Below the pieces are notes generated by a model. It ran no database searches and was not told the DNA's origin. It saw only the letters and a program-made list of their open reading frames with translations. Positions 50,001 to 62,951 of a DNA stretch of 64,000 nt are shown here, piece after piece. Positions within the stretch are counted from its first letter, which is position 1. Each line of letters opens with the position of its first letter. Source of the stretch: Xylocopa sonorina (lineage: Eukaryota > Arthropoda > Insecta > Hymenoptera > Apidae); assembly GCF_050948175.1 (NCBI RefSeq), contig NC_135198.1, positions 7,267,001 through 7,331,000 of the forward strand, given 5' to 3'. The translations under genes were made by a program, and so were the position numbers.

Positions 50001-53000
50001 TTAAATTACAACTAAAACGCGAGTAGGGTATTCGAAAGTTTACATTAACCGGTCTACTATTTTACATAGTACACTTTCATCGAGTCTAACATCCCTTTGT
50101 ATCTCTTTTTTCTTAATTTAAAAAAGTAACATTTATGCAGATTATTAAAAAAAATCTAGTACATCGCTTAGAAAAAACTGGTTTTAAATTTTATGATCAT
50201 AAATAATTGATTACTTATTATTTTATCTTCTTCCGCGATGTTGGAAACAGTGTTTGTTTAAATTATAATGAAATTTTATCAACGATAATACTGCCAATTG
50301 TCTCAAGTTATATACTAGACTTCTAGATTTTTCTGCGTATAATTGTAGCATATTTCTATGAAATATGCTGAAAAAGAAGAATTAAAAAAAAAAAAAAAAG
50401 AATTCATTGTAAAGAAAACCATTTTTTCTTATCACGGGCACGCGCATTTTTACATTCAAAGATTTTTACTCTTTTCATGATTTGAGTTTATACTATCACC
50501 AATGATCATTTAAAAGAATTACTTCCCGTTCGATCGAAGATATTTCATTTACAGATAACGGTACACACAATTAACTATTAAAAGAGTGTACCCTTTCTAA
50601 AATTTTCCTTTACACAAATTATGCTACGTGCCCAGTTTTTACCTAAGAATGCAACTTTCTGTTAGCTGAAGAAGCTAAATCTTCCTAAAAATATTACAAG
50701 TAATTGCAAACAAACTTGAGCCACCGATGCTGTGAACCATTTTAGAATCAAAGCATTTTTTAAACAATGATTCGCAATGTATATAGGTAACAAAAATTTA
50801 ACATATATATACACATCTAATTATAATTTTTCTTTCTCTTTTTTGTTAAGCACATTTGATTTTAGTAAAGTATATATTGGAACAGTCATTCCAACTTTCC
50901 AGATCTTCCAAAATTTGCAATTGGGCGATATTAGATATCCTCGAGATAACAATAAGATATTCTTTGCTACTTAAGTTAATATACTTAATAGATGAAATGA
51001 AGTTCTATCAATTTTTCTTAAAAGGAGAGAAACACGAATGGAATTGAAAGTTATCCTTTACTATTGCAAGAAATATGTATATATACTGTGTAACATTGGA
51101 AACGATCAGGGTAATCATCTTCTCAATTTCGAATATGAATTGTTGGTCACAGCAAAACATGTGTAGCGGTGCGCAAAGTGCCGTTTTCAGTTTGCTCGTT
51201 ACTAACTATCAAAGCTCTTGAGCCGTTCTGTTTCGTTTCGTTTCACGTTACCTAATCTTATCCTTTACATTTAAATATATATTTATACATAATTTATTAG
51301 TCGTTAGTCAAAGTTGTCAAGTCAGTTCGAAATATTGGCAGAACACGCCGTAATTCCCGACTGCCAATATTACATATGCGTTGAGATCATTTGAGTGCAT
51401 GGATTAAAATACTCTTGGACACGAGCTTTCTGAACCCGTACGATCGTCGATAATGATCATTGATGGCGGGCTTAACACGTCCTGAAACTAGCATTATACA
51501 CGGCCATTGCTTTATATAATGTAGAAATATATATATATGTATATACATATATACGTAACCATATTGCAATCGAATGGCGCAACGTTGAGATTGGTCGCGC
51601 TTAGATATAAAAGAAATGCGGTTGTCGTTTGTCATCAAACTAACTCCGATGGAACTAGCATTTCCTAGGATTTTCAAAAATACATCGTTCTTCGATGATC
51701 TTACTACGACCTGGTACGTACTATCTACCGTTTTCTGCTTTTTTTTTGTTTCTCTTCATTTTCTCTCTCTTTCTCTCCCTCTCTCTCACGCGTTTGTGAA
51801 AATACATCTTTTTTCGGCGGAACGAGAATTGCATTACTTATATATTTGTGGTAGGTATGAATCTTTCTTTTTTCTTGTGTTTTCTGGCACGTACATTTGG
51901 CGTTTATTAAACACCAATTGCGAATTGACGAGAGTGAGTTGAAAGGTACCGTTCTCCTTTACTGCTTTAAGATACGATCATCTACCGTTAGTCATTATAC
52001 AACCAGCGTTTCCCAATTTCTCTTGGACGTTCCTCTGGCTTTCGTACATCACCTTCAGATCCTCAAAAATTGTCCTAATATTCTACGATAACTGTTAACT
52101 TAAATAACATTTGAAATAAAATATTTACTTCTAAAATTTTGTCCATTGAATGAATTATGTGGGCTACCTAGAGAATAAATTTCTACGATTTCCTTTCCAA
52201 CTAATAAATATCTTCACCTTGATCTAGATAGATGATTCTTCTTTTGTTACGTTTCTGAGACTGGACAAAACAAACGGAGAAACGCCGTTCTATAAGCTGT
52301 ACGCAGCACGTTACCAACCTTCCGTTCTAAACACGAAAGTTGGTATATTTTTTTAGGAATTGCTACTACAAACGGTATGTTATTTACTGTACAAATACTT
52401 TAGAGCCGCAATGATACAATGATTGATTTATTTGAAGCAAGATGTCATCGCCGCAAATGCCATCGTACCGTTTCACTGTTTTCTATTTATTTATCGTTTA
52501 CAAACTATCGTAATAAATATCGTGACAAATAATCTGATCACCAATTGATTTTAAATTTGTTCAAATGATCAATGTCGCGTTAACGCAAACACACCTAATG
52601 TGTTAATTTAATACTGATTTAATTAAAAGAAAGCCTCGTGATCGTGCTCTTAACGAGTTTCAAAATCAATCTCATTAAATTATTTGGGATATGAGGACGC
52701 ACCGATCGCTGCATTAAAAAAACTGAACTGTAATCGGCAGTAGGACATTCGAAGCAATGCAAATATCTCTGAATTTCATAAAAATCAATAATCGTTTCGA
52801 TACGCTTGTATAAAAAAGAAAATGTACAAGAATGTTTTGAGCAGCTTTGCAATACTTAACAATCGTATCTTAATCCATAACAATAATTAACGACAGCTTA
52901 TCTCTCATCACTTTGGACTAAGTGTAACCCTTCGATATATTCACGATTGGCAGTGAACATTTCCGTGATGTTTTAACGCGTATGAAAACTTCTTTTTCTC

Positions 53001-53661
53001 TATTTCATCGTCGATTAATAATTGTTTACGTGAATTTCGAAACAGGCGATTCATGGACGCGAGCAATAAAGAGAAAAGACATTTTCTGCTATTCGTGACG
53101 AAAATGGATACTAAATGCCCGTTTTGCAGTCACTCGGCATGCCATGAAACTGATAAGAAACGCGGTCATAATTGATAAGTGTGTGTTTAGCGTGTCTCTC
53201 GTAGCGTAGTTTTCTCACGGCTATGAAATCAAAGGATTACGGATGGCGATATCGTGTTTAATTTACAAGTAAAACACAGTCTTCTCTCGTTTACTTAGCT
53301 TCGATTTTCTATACCCGAGAGCTAGATCATAGTTTTACGGATTCTCATTTCCAATTCAATAGAAAATTGCTCGAATACAAGTTTCGCCTCGTACAAATAG
53401 CGTCAACTAATTGTCAGAATATTTAAAAATTTTCAACTGCTTCGCGTTAACAAATAATATTGTGCGTACCTTAAAATTAGTATGAAAAAAGATATTCGTG
53501 TAACATATAAAATTTTCTAACCTTTATTACTTTTTCTTCGCATAGTAGCTCTCAGGTACTTGAATAATGCTTATTGTTATTCGTTTCGAACACAGAATTT
53601 GTAACTATCCAAGTCACTGTAAAGTGCCTAGGAAGTCCAAATATCTGTGTTGCATATACTC
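47002..53661. other. Intergenic region between convergent Ac78C and Utx
   Basis: 6.7 kb between the stop codons of two convergent genes, with no recognisable coding exon. The left part (to about 48000) is probably Ac78C 3'UTR; AATAAA at 47980-47985 is one candidate signal. The right end has a minus-strand AATAAA at 53523-53528, about 135 bp past the Utx stop. Simple AT repeats lie near 48960-48990 and 51528-51555, and a poly(A) run near 50384-50399. Open frames at 49041-49316, 51616-51942 and others show no motifs. Confidence 0.45.
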
Positions 53662-56600
53662 TCAGGAGCATTGGCTAGACTGAGCAGACGAGGGAGTTGT
53701 TAGAGAGGTATGTAAAGTGAATCCATCATACACGTCCATCAAATCGCGCATTCTATACTCTTCTAAACAAACGAATCCTTCCAACGATGGAGACTGTTTT
53801 CGTGCACAATCCATACAATGCACCACGTGTCGTTTCTCTTGTTCCCTTATGAACAAGATGTTAAACACTTCAATCTGAAAAAGATTAAAATTCATCATCC
53901 CAATCGCTGCTACACTCATCATACTTTTACATTGTTTGTTCTTTTGACATAAAAATGATTAACTTTGTGCAAAAATTTGTTTACCTCGCATTGGCCGCAG
54001 TAATGCGATGCTTCGTTCTTTCCTCGCCCGTGAAACCGAACTTCGACACCTTTACTTTTCACAAACTCTAATATTAAGCAGCACTGTCTCATTGTCCTTA
54101 ACAGGCAATTTTTAATTAATTCAAACAGTCTGGGATCTGACACTTTAATATTCCTTGCCAAGTTCCAAGACAGGTGTACCATTGGTACTATAGATTTGAA
54201 CGATTGGAGTTTATTCCATTCATAACGCTCGATTGCCAGTTGATATTGACGAGCGGTCAGCGGACCAACATTCCATGCGATGTTATTACACCACCCAACC
54301 GCTTGAACCCAATGCACACAACCTAAGGGAACAACCACCTAATTTTACCTACGTCCAATTGTGACCCTGGTGTAATTACACGGAGATTACTTACCTGCAT
54401 TAACCCACACGAGATCACCTGGCCTTTGTAGAAACCTATAAACGGGAATATTCTCTTCGTATAAGTCCTCTAAAGAAGGCCACCAGCTACCATGAAGGTA
54501 GTTGATATTGTTTCGCTCGCAAAGAGAGCAGATTACGCCCCAGTATGCATCAGGCACTGCAAACCACTCGCAATCTCCTGGTCCGATGTTAATATTAATT
54601 GAACAAAAATTATTGTTCTCCTGGTGACCAGGCGTTCTACTACCTGGCACCTGCAGAAAAGAAATGAAAACGTTTATTAATACGCCGCGGTTTTCAACAG
54701 GGCAATTACGATTACGATAATAATAAGAGGTATGCATTATTTAGCTTACCTTCATATACAATTGAACAGTGTTCATGCCTAAAATAACATGGCCAACATG
54801 GCTGAGCATATTTCCGGCAGACACGACTCTGGCGAACGCCGGCAGTTTCATCAGCTCCTGCAGCTGCGGCTTCCACTTCCTCTCGTCCGATAAATCTACA
54901 TTGGTCCCAAATCGCAACATCTTCGAGCCAGGTCGACCCGCCAAACCAAAAGCGTTCTTCTTCCGCCTAACAGCGCCTGTGCTATCCTTCGAGTCTGAAT
55001 CGGACAGATTCGAGGGATGGATGCCTTGAGCTTTTTCCCTCTCCTCCTTCAAGCTCTCTTGAAAGCTGGAGGCCTGATATTGCGCGTATTTCGCGATGGT
55101 CGTGTGACTTCTATGGCTGATGCAGCCCCAAACTTTTCTGCCCATCACAGGATCCCAGTTCTCGTCGCTGGTCTGCTGCATCTGCGTCCGCACCTCGATA
55201 CCGTGATCGGGATTCGCCTCCACCAAGGTTTTCGTCGAGAACAATCCCAAGTCCAACTTCAAAGCGGCCGCCAGGCCGCGGATCACAGCTATCGGGTGTT
55301 TCAGGCAGAACTCCTGAAGTTGCGGGCTAAACGCGTCCTTCTTATTCTCTAAATACACGCTAGGCGTCGGGGGTAGGAGTTGTTCCTTGGTTAGCCTTTG
55401 ATTCGGTGGGTCAGGCGGTGCCGGTGGGGGTGAACGATCGCTCAGTATCGAACAGTTCGGCACACCCTTTAACCCTTGCCCTTTACACGCCTCGACGACG
55501 TTCTTTGAGTCCATTTCTATGCTGAGCTCTTGCTCCGGTTGCGATTCGCACAGACTTTCAAGTTTGAGCACAGGCTCGACCCGCGCGACTGACTCGATTT
55601 TATTTGTACTCGACGTCGCTTCGCACTTTACTGTCTCGACCGCGGGAGTCGGTGGTTTCGCGTTACTCTTCTCGTACGCGTCGAGCTTCGACGTGGACGA
55701 CGGCTGGCTATCCTCCACCTTCTCTAGTTTAACCTCTTTGATCTTCTCTGTGCTCTCCTCTAGATTCGACGGTGAGAACGGACCTGAGCTGAGAGTGCCA
55801 TTGTTCATAATACTTGGCGCCTCTTCCTTCACGTCTAAATCCTCCGAGCCGAAATGCTTCAGCAGATCCTCCGCCAGCGACGTTGCGATATCCTTCTGCG
55901 ACAACAGAGCCTGTAACTCCTGATCCGTCACGCCCAGGTCTTTGTTCCCCGCGGAACCTTCCGGGTAATTGCTCGTCGTCGACGATATCTGGGTGTAACC
56001 CTGCGCAGCGTACTGATTAGGCTGATATTGGTTGTATTGGCCGGATGTTAGTTGTCTCTGGGGATAACTGGGATCAGAGGCGGATTTGTAAGGCATTCCA
56101 GGCGTCTGGCTGTTCCCAGTCGCTGCTGTGTTGTAGCCGACGTTGGAGTCTGAGAATCCTGTTTGCAATGCGACGGTCCCACCTTGCTGCAACTGTTATG
56201 GAGATACATAGTGGATATAAGTATACAGTAAACTGTAAATCATTAGATGATTAAAGCGTGAATCTTTTAAACGGTTAAATTATATTTAACCACCGCGAGA
56301 AGTTCAGCAGAGTTAATTCTTTATTGCGAGTATAGGGTATCAAAACGCTACTGCACCGGTTGCTGAGGTATGCCATAGTTCTTGATCACACCAGGTTGTC
56401 CCAACTGCGCATGGTTATAGCCGGCGGGATAACCGGGTTGCCCCGGCCTTAAACCTCTCTGAGCGGCCTGCTGCTGCTGCAACCTAATTTGGTGTTGTTG
56501 CATACATCTGTGCTGTTGCTGCAACTGTACAAGCAGACCTTGCTGTTGTGGCGATAAGTTCCCGTGATTGTGTTGAAGAAACTGTAGCATCTGCAGTTGG

Positions 56601-59013
56601 TGAGATGTGAGATAAAATGGCGGTGGTCGTTGCTGTGTACCTGGAGAGATTGGTTCTTCTCCTGGCTGCAAATATCATTCATTGTACTTCACATATTCAC
56701 TACCAATGCACAGTGTTCAACACGTCCACTGTCCAGGCTTTTAACGTTATTTATTTGTAACTGGCCACAAACCCAAGGATTGAAGCTAGACTTTGATTTG
56801 CAATTTCTAATTAACTGGGGCGTTGTTGTAGAAAGAAGATTAAAAAAGAAAGAGGAAAATATATCCTACAAAGTAGTACCGATTGTCTCTCAAATGTAAT
56901 CGGACAAGAATGAAGCCACAGCATCGCACGTGATGCTCGGAAAAGTGAACACATTAACTGATTTTGGAAATAAAAAAAAAATTGTACCTTAAATCTTTTT
57001 ATGTTAAGATTTTGCCCCTGTCCCTGGGGATAAGGTGGTGGTGGCCCAGAGGGAGTGGTACCATACTTGTAACCTGGACCAGTGGGCGGTTGTTGTTGTT
57101 GTTGCTGCCTGCTGGACATCTCAGCGCTAATGGGCAAGTTCCAAGCCTCTTCTATAGACGGCAATTGCCGTCTCCTTGACGGAAACAGAAACGTTACGCG
57201 TTAAACAAGACCAATGCACAGGCATACTTGTCACACCGTGTCCCTTCTCTGTTATTTTCCCGTGGGTATGCGAGTCGCCCGTGTGGCCCGAAACGACACC
57301 GCCATTTATCTGCGTCCCAAAAGTGTTAGAACACCACAGGACGTGGAACGAAGCAAAATTTGCTGGGGAAGAACTAGACGCACACAGATGATAACGTTCA
57401 ACTAACTTACTTGGTGGCGACTGAAGGCATTGGTGGTTGGCTTAGGTGACTTTGCAGGAAGTTGATCCGCTGTTGAAGCGATGGGTTCATCGGGGTGTTA
57501 CCACCAGACTTGGCACCACCCAGGCCCGCGAGTGAGCCCGTGCAATTTGGTGTGTTGTTATTACCCCTACAAAAAATCGAAGTCATCCGTTACTACACGA
57601 TGTTTTTACTGCTATGGACAGGTGAGCTTTCATTTCCTCCCCTTCTCTTTTTCTTCTATTTTTATTATCTTTTTTTTTGCTCAAATCTTTTCTTTTTTTT
57701 CCTTGAACGCTAACCTGTCCTCGACTTACTCAGTTTGCTCGTAACATGAACCTGAGCTGCGCTGCCATTCGGCAGGACGCTTGTGCTATGCAGCACGCAA
57801 CTACGTGAGAGGTACAATGAACACAGTAAATAACACAATATGCGAGAAGAACGTAGAGAGATCGGTGGCTGTGGTTCGTTTCGAACAGATTCAGATCGAA
57901 TATGAAATACTTCCCGTACAAACTGGATGGGTATCGAGGTTGATGTTACAATTGGGCGATATACGCTAATAACGGGCCAAAAGGGATGGACGGTAACAGT
58001 GAACGATAGAAGGGCGTTTCTGTTTTATTTGAATTTAGAGCACATGTACATCGATAATACAGGTACAGCGGATTTGTAATCGCAGCGAGCGACGAAAGTA
58101 CAAAAGTTGGGATCCAAAAGAGGTACACGTTCGAGAATTGAAGCGGATGATCGTGGAAAGAAGACAGCTACGAGTACCTCGCGATACAAGCGGTTACGTT
58201 TTGCGTTGGACACAGCATTGTTCCCGGAACACCGCGGATAGCGACGCGACGATACGAATTATCATCGCGCGGACGGGTCCTCGCGTTTACTTTACCTGGA
58301 TGCGTTGACGTAACAAGCTAGAGCGTCTTTCGGCTGACTAACGCTTTCGTACAAAATGCCCAGATTAGTCCACGCAGCCGAGTGTGATTTGTCTAATTGT
58401 ACCGCGCATATGTAGGCTTGCAGCGCGTCCATAGGCTGATTCTGCTGCTGGTATAGAACGCCTATGCTACACCAAGTGTCGGCGTTTCCCTCTGATTTTT
58501 CCACCGAATTTCTGCAATCAAAGCAACGCCCATCAGTTATCTGAACGTCTCGAAAACTGAACGTCTCCGCAGCCAGTCGAAAATGTTACGAGCCGTGTCG
58601 TATGGGATTAGGGAAGAGTTAAGAGATCCAAGGGGACAGGACTTCGACGGTTCGAACCGTTGGCACGTTGAACGTAATCTAACTTAAGCGCGGCAAAATT
58701 TCGCGAGTAAGCTAAGAAACAGGGGACTCGTACAGCCGGTTGAGAGGCTTAAGTAACCGGCTGATGTATAGGCGTAATAATTTCGAGATTAACGCTCGTC
58801 ACGCGTGTTACCGGGACGGCACAAGTTACCTGTAAGCGATAAATGCATCGTGAACTTTTCCAGAAGCGGCGAGGCAACGTCCCAGCAGGTAAAGGCTTTG
58901 TCCGCTCTTCGGTTCCGCCTCGATGGACTTTTGCAGACAGTGGATGGCGACTGCTTGCTTCTGCTGTCTCGTTATACCGAGCACCGAGCAGTCAACCACG
59001 TGGTACATCCATC
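53662..59013 (-). CDS. Utx: Histone H3K27 demethylase UTX/KDM6 (5' part missing)
   Basis: Nuclear JmjC dioxygenase that removes methyl groups from H3 lysine 27 within MLL/COMPASS-like complexes. Nine exons join in phase: 59013-58830, 58511-58296, 57566-57411, 57174-56988, 56665-56357, 56192-54750, 54650-54395, 54322-53985 and 53874-53662, giving the last 1100 or so residues. The first two visible exons are TPR repeats (AIHCLQKSIEAEPKSGQ, ADTWCSIGVLYQQQNQPMDA), matching TPRs 6-8 of UTX; earlier TPRs must lie beyond the window. LPSIEEAWNLPI follows, then a Gln-rich linker, then a long Ser/Glu-rich exon ending in conserved blocks (PPTPSVYLENKKDAFSP, GLFSTKTLVEANPD). The JmjC domain shows PGHQENNNF (iron-binding His and Glu) and GCVHWVQAVGWCNN (third iron ligand), so it should be active. 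The C-terminal zinc domain has HYCGQCE and HCMDCARK. The exon ending at 56357 uses a weak donor (CCG before GTGCAG), chosen for phase; otherwise a stop follows. Confidence 0.95.
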
Positions 59014-60990
59014 CTGCAACGAAAAATTTACAGGTTGAAACGACGCGAGGACTTCCTTTGGCACGATGGAAAACGAGAAACGGGTTTTTCCAAGTCGCTT
59101 CGATAATCTAACGACTCTGTAGATGAAACTCGAGGACATCCGTATGGGAACGAATTGCGTGAATGCATTACGGATTCGCGTTCATATCTCTTAGCTATGA
59201 TTCTCTTTAGTTTATGTTCCAAAACAATCATAGAAGCATGATTGAAGAAATCCATATACTACTCGTACTTCAGTAGTTTTTATTTAGAGAAAGGTTTGTC
59301 GTTCAATGATTCAGGTATATGAAATACACTTCAAAGTGTGAAGTATATTATAAAAATTATTTCTATGTAGACAAGGTGTAGTTTCATACTTTATGAATTC
59401 GTGTATCTGTTGCAGAGGTGATACGTTGCCAAATGGCAACTGTGCGTTCAGGACTTAGGAAATCGTAAAGAGGGGTAGTTCGACACAATAAACTGGAATT
59501 GAAATATTCTCTGCTAATCGATCACTCCACAATTCACTGCACGTTTGTATCACACATAATTGTAGTCCTCCACTAATATCCAATTCGATTTCTACCTGAA
59601 CTAGCTTCGCCTCTACACTCTTCTGCAAACTTCCAGTCTGATCTCGAGGCTCGTTACACCACCACACAGGCACACCGCAGCGTAGAACTTGTAATCGCGC
59701 GCGAACACATCCATGCCGTTGCAACGCAAGGGATCGTAGTCGTTCGGTTGAAAAGCGTAACTTTCTCGTGCGAATCGCCAACGTAAAAATCGAGATTCGA
59801 ACCGGCTAGAGAAGAGCGCGGTGTCGCGCGGCCCTGCGAATCAAAATGAAGGCCCGGGGAGAGCAACGTTCCCTGTGGATCGCTGCGAATCGGGGACGTG
59901 TTGCCTCAACACTAGACGAGTACCGAACTGAATAGATTTTCGCAGGTATATAACCTAGGGTAGCCACTTTTACCCCACTCTCCCTTCGAGGCGGTCTCGA
60001 ATTACAACCCTCTATAAACATAGGCGTAGAAACGGTCGTGGCCACCGTCTTGGGAAGTAGTTTAAACGAGGACACGCAGGGTTTGTTTTCCTACCCACTA
60101 AAATTTCTACGCATCTACGTCCTTCTATTTTCTTCTATAAAGTTTTTCATTGAATTAATTGATTGATTAATATCGCTTTCTTCTTCCACTTCTTCTTCTT
60201 CTTTTTGTTAAACAGCGAACGCAGCGTCGAATATCGTCTCGATTCGAGCCAGAGTTTTAGTTAAGCATCCAAACACGATGCATGCGTGTACGATGTGTAT
60301 CCTCAAAGGCAGCTGGTAGAGCTGTAACGGTACACCTTTATTTTCCAGTTCTTTCGTTCATTATTATCTGCTACGCGTAGACCTGCTTCGACTAGGATGT
60401 TGGGACTTGCCAGCGGCCTGTGAACTACGTGCCCCGTGGTTACATTAATTTTATGGTTGATCCTGGGGATGGAGATGCTGCGCAGATTGGTGGACACGAT
60501 GGTTCGAATCCTTTTTTCTTCTAGTTAGAATAAGTCGAGGATCTTTGTCAAATTCTACTCAGAATATTATATCGTTATACGAATGATTGATACAAATGCA
60601 CGAAAATACCACGATCGACTTCCTTTCAAGTGGAGTTTCACGTATCTCTTTTCGTCAGGTGTGTTTCTCTTCCATTTCTTCATTTCTTACTCCCTTTCGT
60701 GGTTCGTCGATCGAAACCCCTTTTGTTCCTCCGTTTCTTAAGAGCATGGCCCGCCAGACTTCCAAACACTCCGCGCGACATTAATCATAGTAATTTTCGT
60801 GCCTCCGTGCCCGTATTATACCCTGTAAATTAAATATGTGCCGTGGGAAAACGAGAGTTTCGCAACAAGTAGTTACACAATCGTAAAACGCGACGCTAAA
60901 TGCACCGCGATTCTAAATGGAATTAAGTCAGCCGGTTCGTAAACCATCCGGGCGAAATTAAACCGTCTACAATGCTCTAATTGTCGCTCG

Positions 60991-61010
60991 CCATTCATTC
61001 ATTCATTCAT
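60991..61010. repeat. ATTC tetranucleotide microsatellite
   Basis: Five perfect ATTC units in the probable Utx intron. Simple repeat, no function proposed. Confidence 0.9.
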
Positions 61011-62933
61011 TCGGCTCTCTATGTTTTCGTTTCGTCCAGACGTTGCGTAACGGAGATCACCATTTTTTGTTTCCATCGTCCACATATTTTACGCGCTTCC
61101 GTTCTTCGCTCTTCTTCTTTCGCCACGCTCTTCACTTTGCCAAGCATTTATTCAGAAAAATATATTTCTCTCATATACTTGTTCGTCGCTGATTGCGATC
61201 ATTCTACTTTCTCTCTTTCATTTGGAGCAATGAATTTAACACAATTTTCAGTTGTTCTTCGATCGCATAGAGGTTTGCGTTTCTTCTAAAACCTTGCAAC
61301 AACGACATTGAAATCTAAATTAGAATATTTTCTATAACCATACGATTAATTAATCGTAGTTCCATTAAAAGAAAAAAAAAAAAGAAACCAACGTTCCTAC
61401 CATTTCCTATCTAACAGTACCAATTAACATTACAAATAATCCAACGCAGAATATCGTGTATTCAAAAAACTGTCCCGTGGAGCTCGAGTTCAGCCAACAA
61501 ACGTCCCCCAGGTAATAGCGTACCCCAAATTGGCCTGGGCATGTCCCATCAAACGGTACAACGTGCGAAATCGCGGGCCCGACTGCGAACAGCCGTAAAA
61601 CAGGATGCTCTACGGACTGGTTGCGCCTGTTTACAACAGAATTACGCGGACGTAATAATCCTCCGGCGCGACAATAAAGTTGCACGGCGTTCGAGGAAAC
61701 CCGTCGTCCATCCCTGGTGCCTTGCTCGTTCCACGTTTATACCTGACGATTATCCCCACGGACGAAGGATCGCCGACGCGGCGGTTTTCCAAGGTTCTCC
61801 GGAAGGGGTGGCGCGCGTGGACCAAGTGGCGAACAGCTCGCGGGGTAAACGGGGAGGGATAAAGTCGCGGAAGAGACGGATGGAAAATAAAAGGAGCTAC
61901 CGTGTAGAACCGGTCCCAACGTCAACACGCGAGGAGCCGTAAACGAGGTTGTAAAAGAGTCCTGGTACCGTTCGGGACCCGTAACAGCGAGACAGAGACG
62001 CGCGGAACTTTCCCAACGATTGGCCGCGACTTCCGTTTCATCGCGACGAGGTGGAGGTCGATCGAGAGGACAAGGTTGGTCCCGCAGTTCCCTGTTTATC
62101 GTCGATGCGTTGTTTGTCCGAATCGAACAAATTATTTACGAGTTGTCGTCAGCTTAATCTTGTCCTCTTCTTTGCTCGACGACTTGGTACCTAAGCCAGT
62201 AAAAACGTACCCTTTTCAAATATCGAAACGAAATCCCCGAAGAGATGTGTCTTTAAAAGTTTCCAGAGTCCTCCCTCGTTCTGTTCAAGCCTCAATCACT
62301 GGCAAACAAAGAGAGGCACTCTGGTCATCCGGAAAGTTTTGCGCACCGCTGTAAGGGATAATATAATGGGCCTTCCTCCGGGTTCCTCGTCGTAAAACAC
62401 GATTGGCCATCCTCGAGAAGGAACGGACTTACGATCAGCCGGTCAGCAACCGATTTTAGCAAAGATCCTCCGTTAGAAATGTTAGCAAGGTGTACAACCG
62501 GGTATACCCAGGTGAATTGCTTGATACACGTCGCTTTGCTCGAGAGAAATCACCAAAAAATGGAACCTTGACTTTCTTCCTTCTCTAGTTCCTTCTGAGA
62601 GATATCAATTTTTATGGAGGACATAAATCTAGCTCGCGAAATGGGGTGCGAAGCTATAACTCGTCTCGATATTTTACTTCTCCCTTCGTCTTGATCGATC
62701 CTCTTACAACGCGAATGCGACGCAACGTGTGACGAATAAATAACGCGTTTACTGTCTACGAAAATATTTATCGCAGATAATCAAAATGAAGTGTACGTTA
62801 ATGGAGATCCGTTGAGAGTCCTCTTCTTCGTTTGCGTGTCTCTGAGCCCTCGAATTCGCGTAAACGTTCAGGATACGCGACCAGTGAGAAATGCAATTCG
62901 AACGTTGGTCATCCAATGGTGAAAGTAAGAGTC

Positions 62934-62951
62934 TCTCTCTCTCTCTCTCTC
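62934..62951. repeat. CT dinucleotide microsatellite
   Basis: About nine CT units in the CpG-rich part of the probable Utx intron. CT/GA runs can bind GAGA-type factors in insects, but nothing more supports that here. Confidence 0.8.

Noticed and set aside
48900..52100. Scattered open frames of 60-108 residues in the Ac78C-Utx gap
   Set aside because: Composition is AT-rich noncoding, no frame joins another by splice sites, and none shows a known motif.
59455..59781. Minus-strand 108-residue open frame upstream of the visible Utx exons
   Set aside because: It has no TPR pattern and no splice sites that would connect it to the Utx exon at 59013.
60490..60510. tRNA-like B box (GGTTCGAATCC) followed by a T run
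   Set aside because: The T-stem does not pair and no acceptor stem or anticodon arm can be formed upstream.
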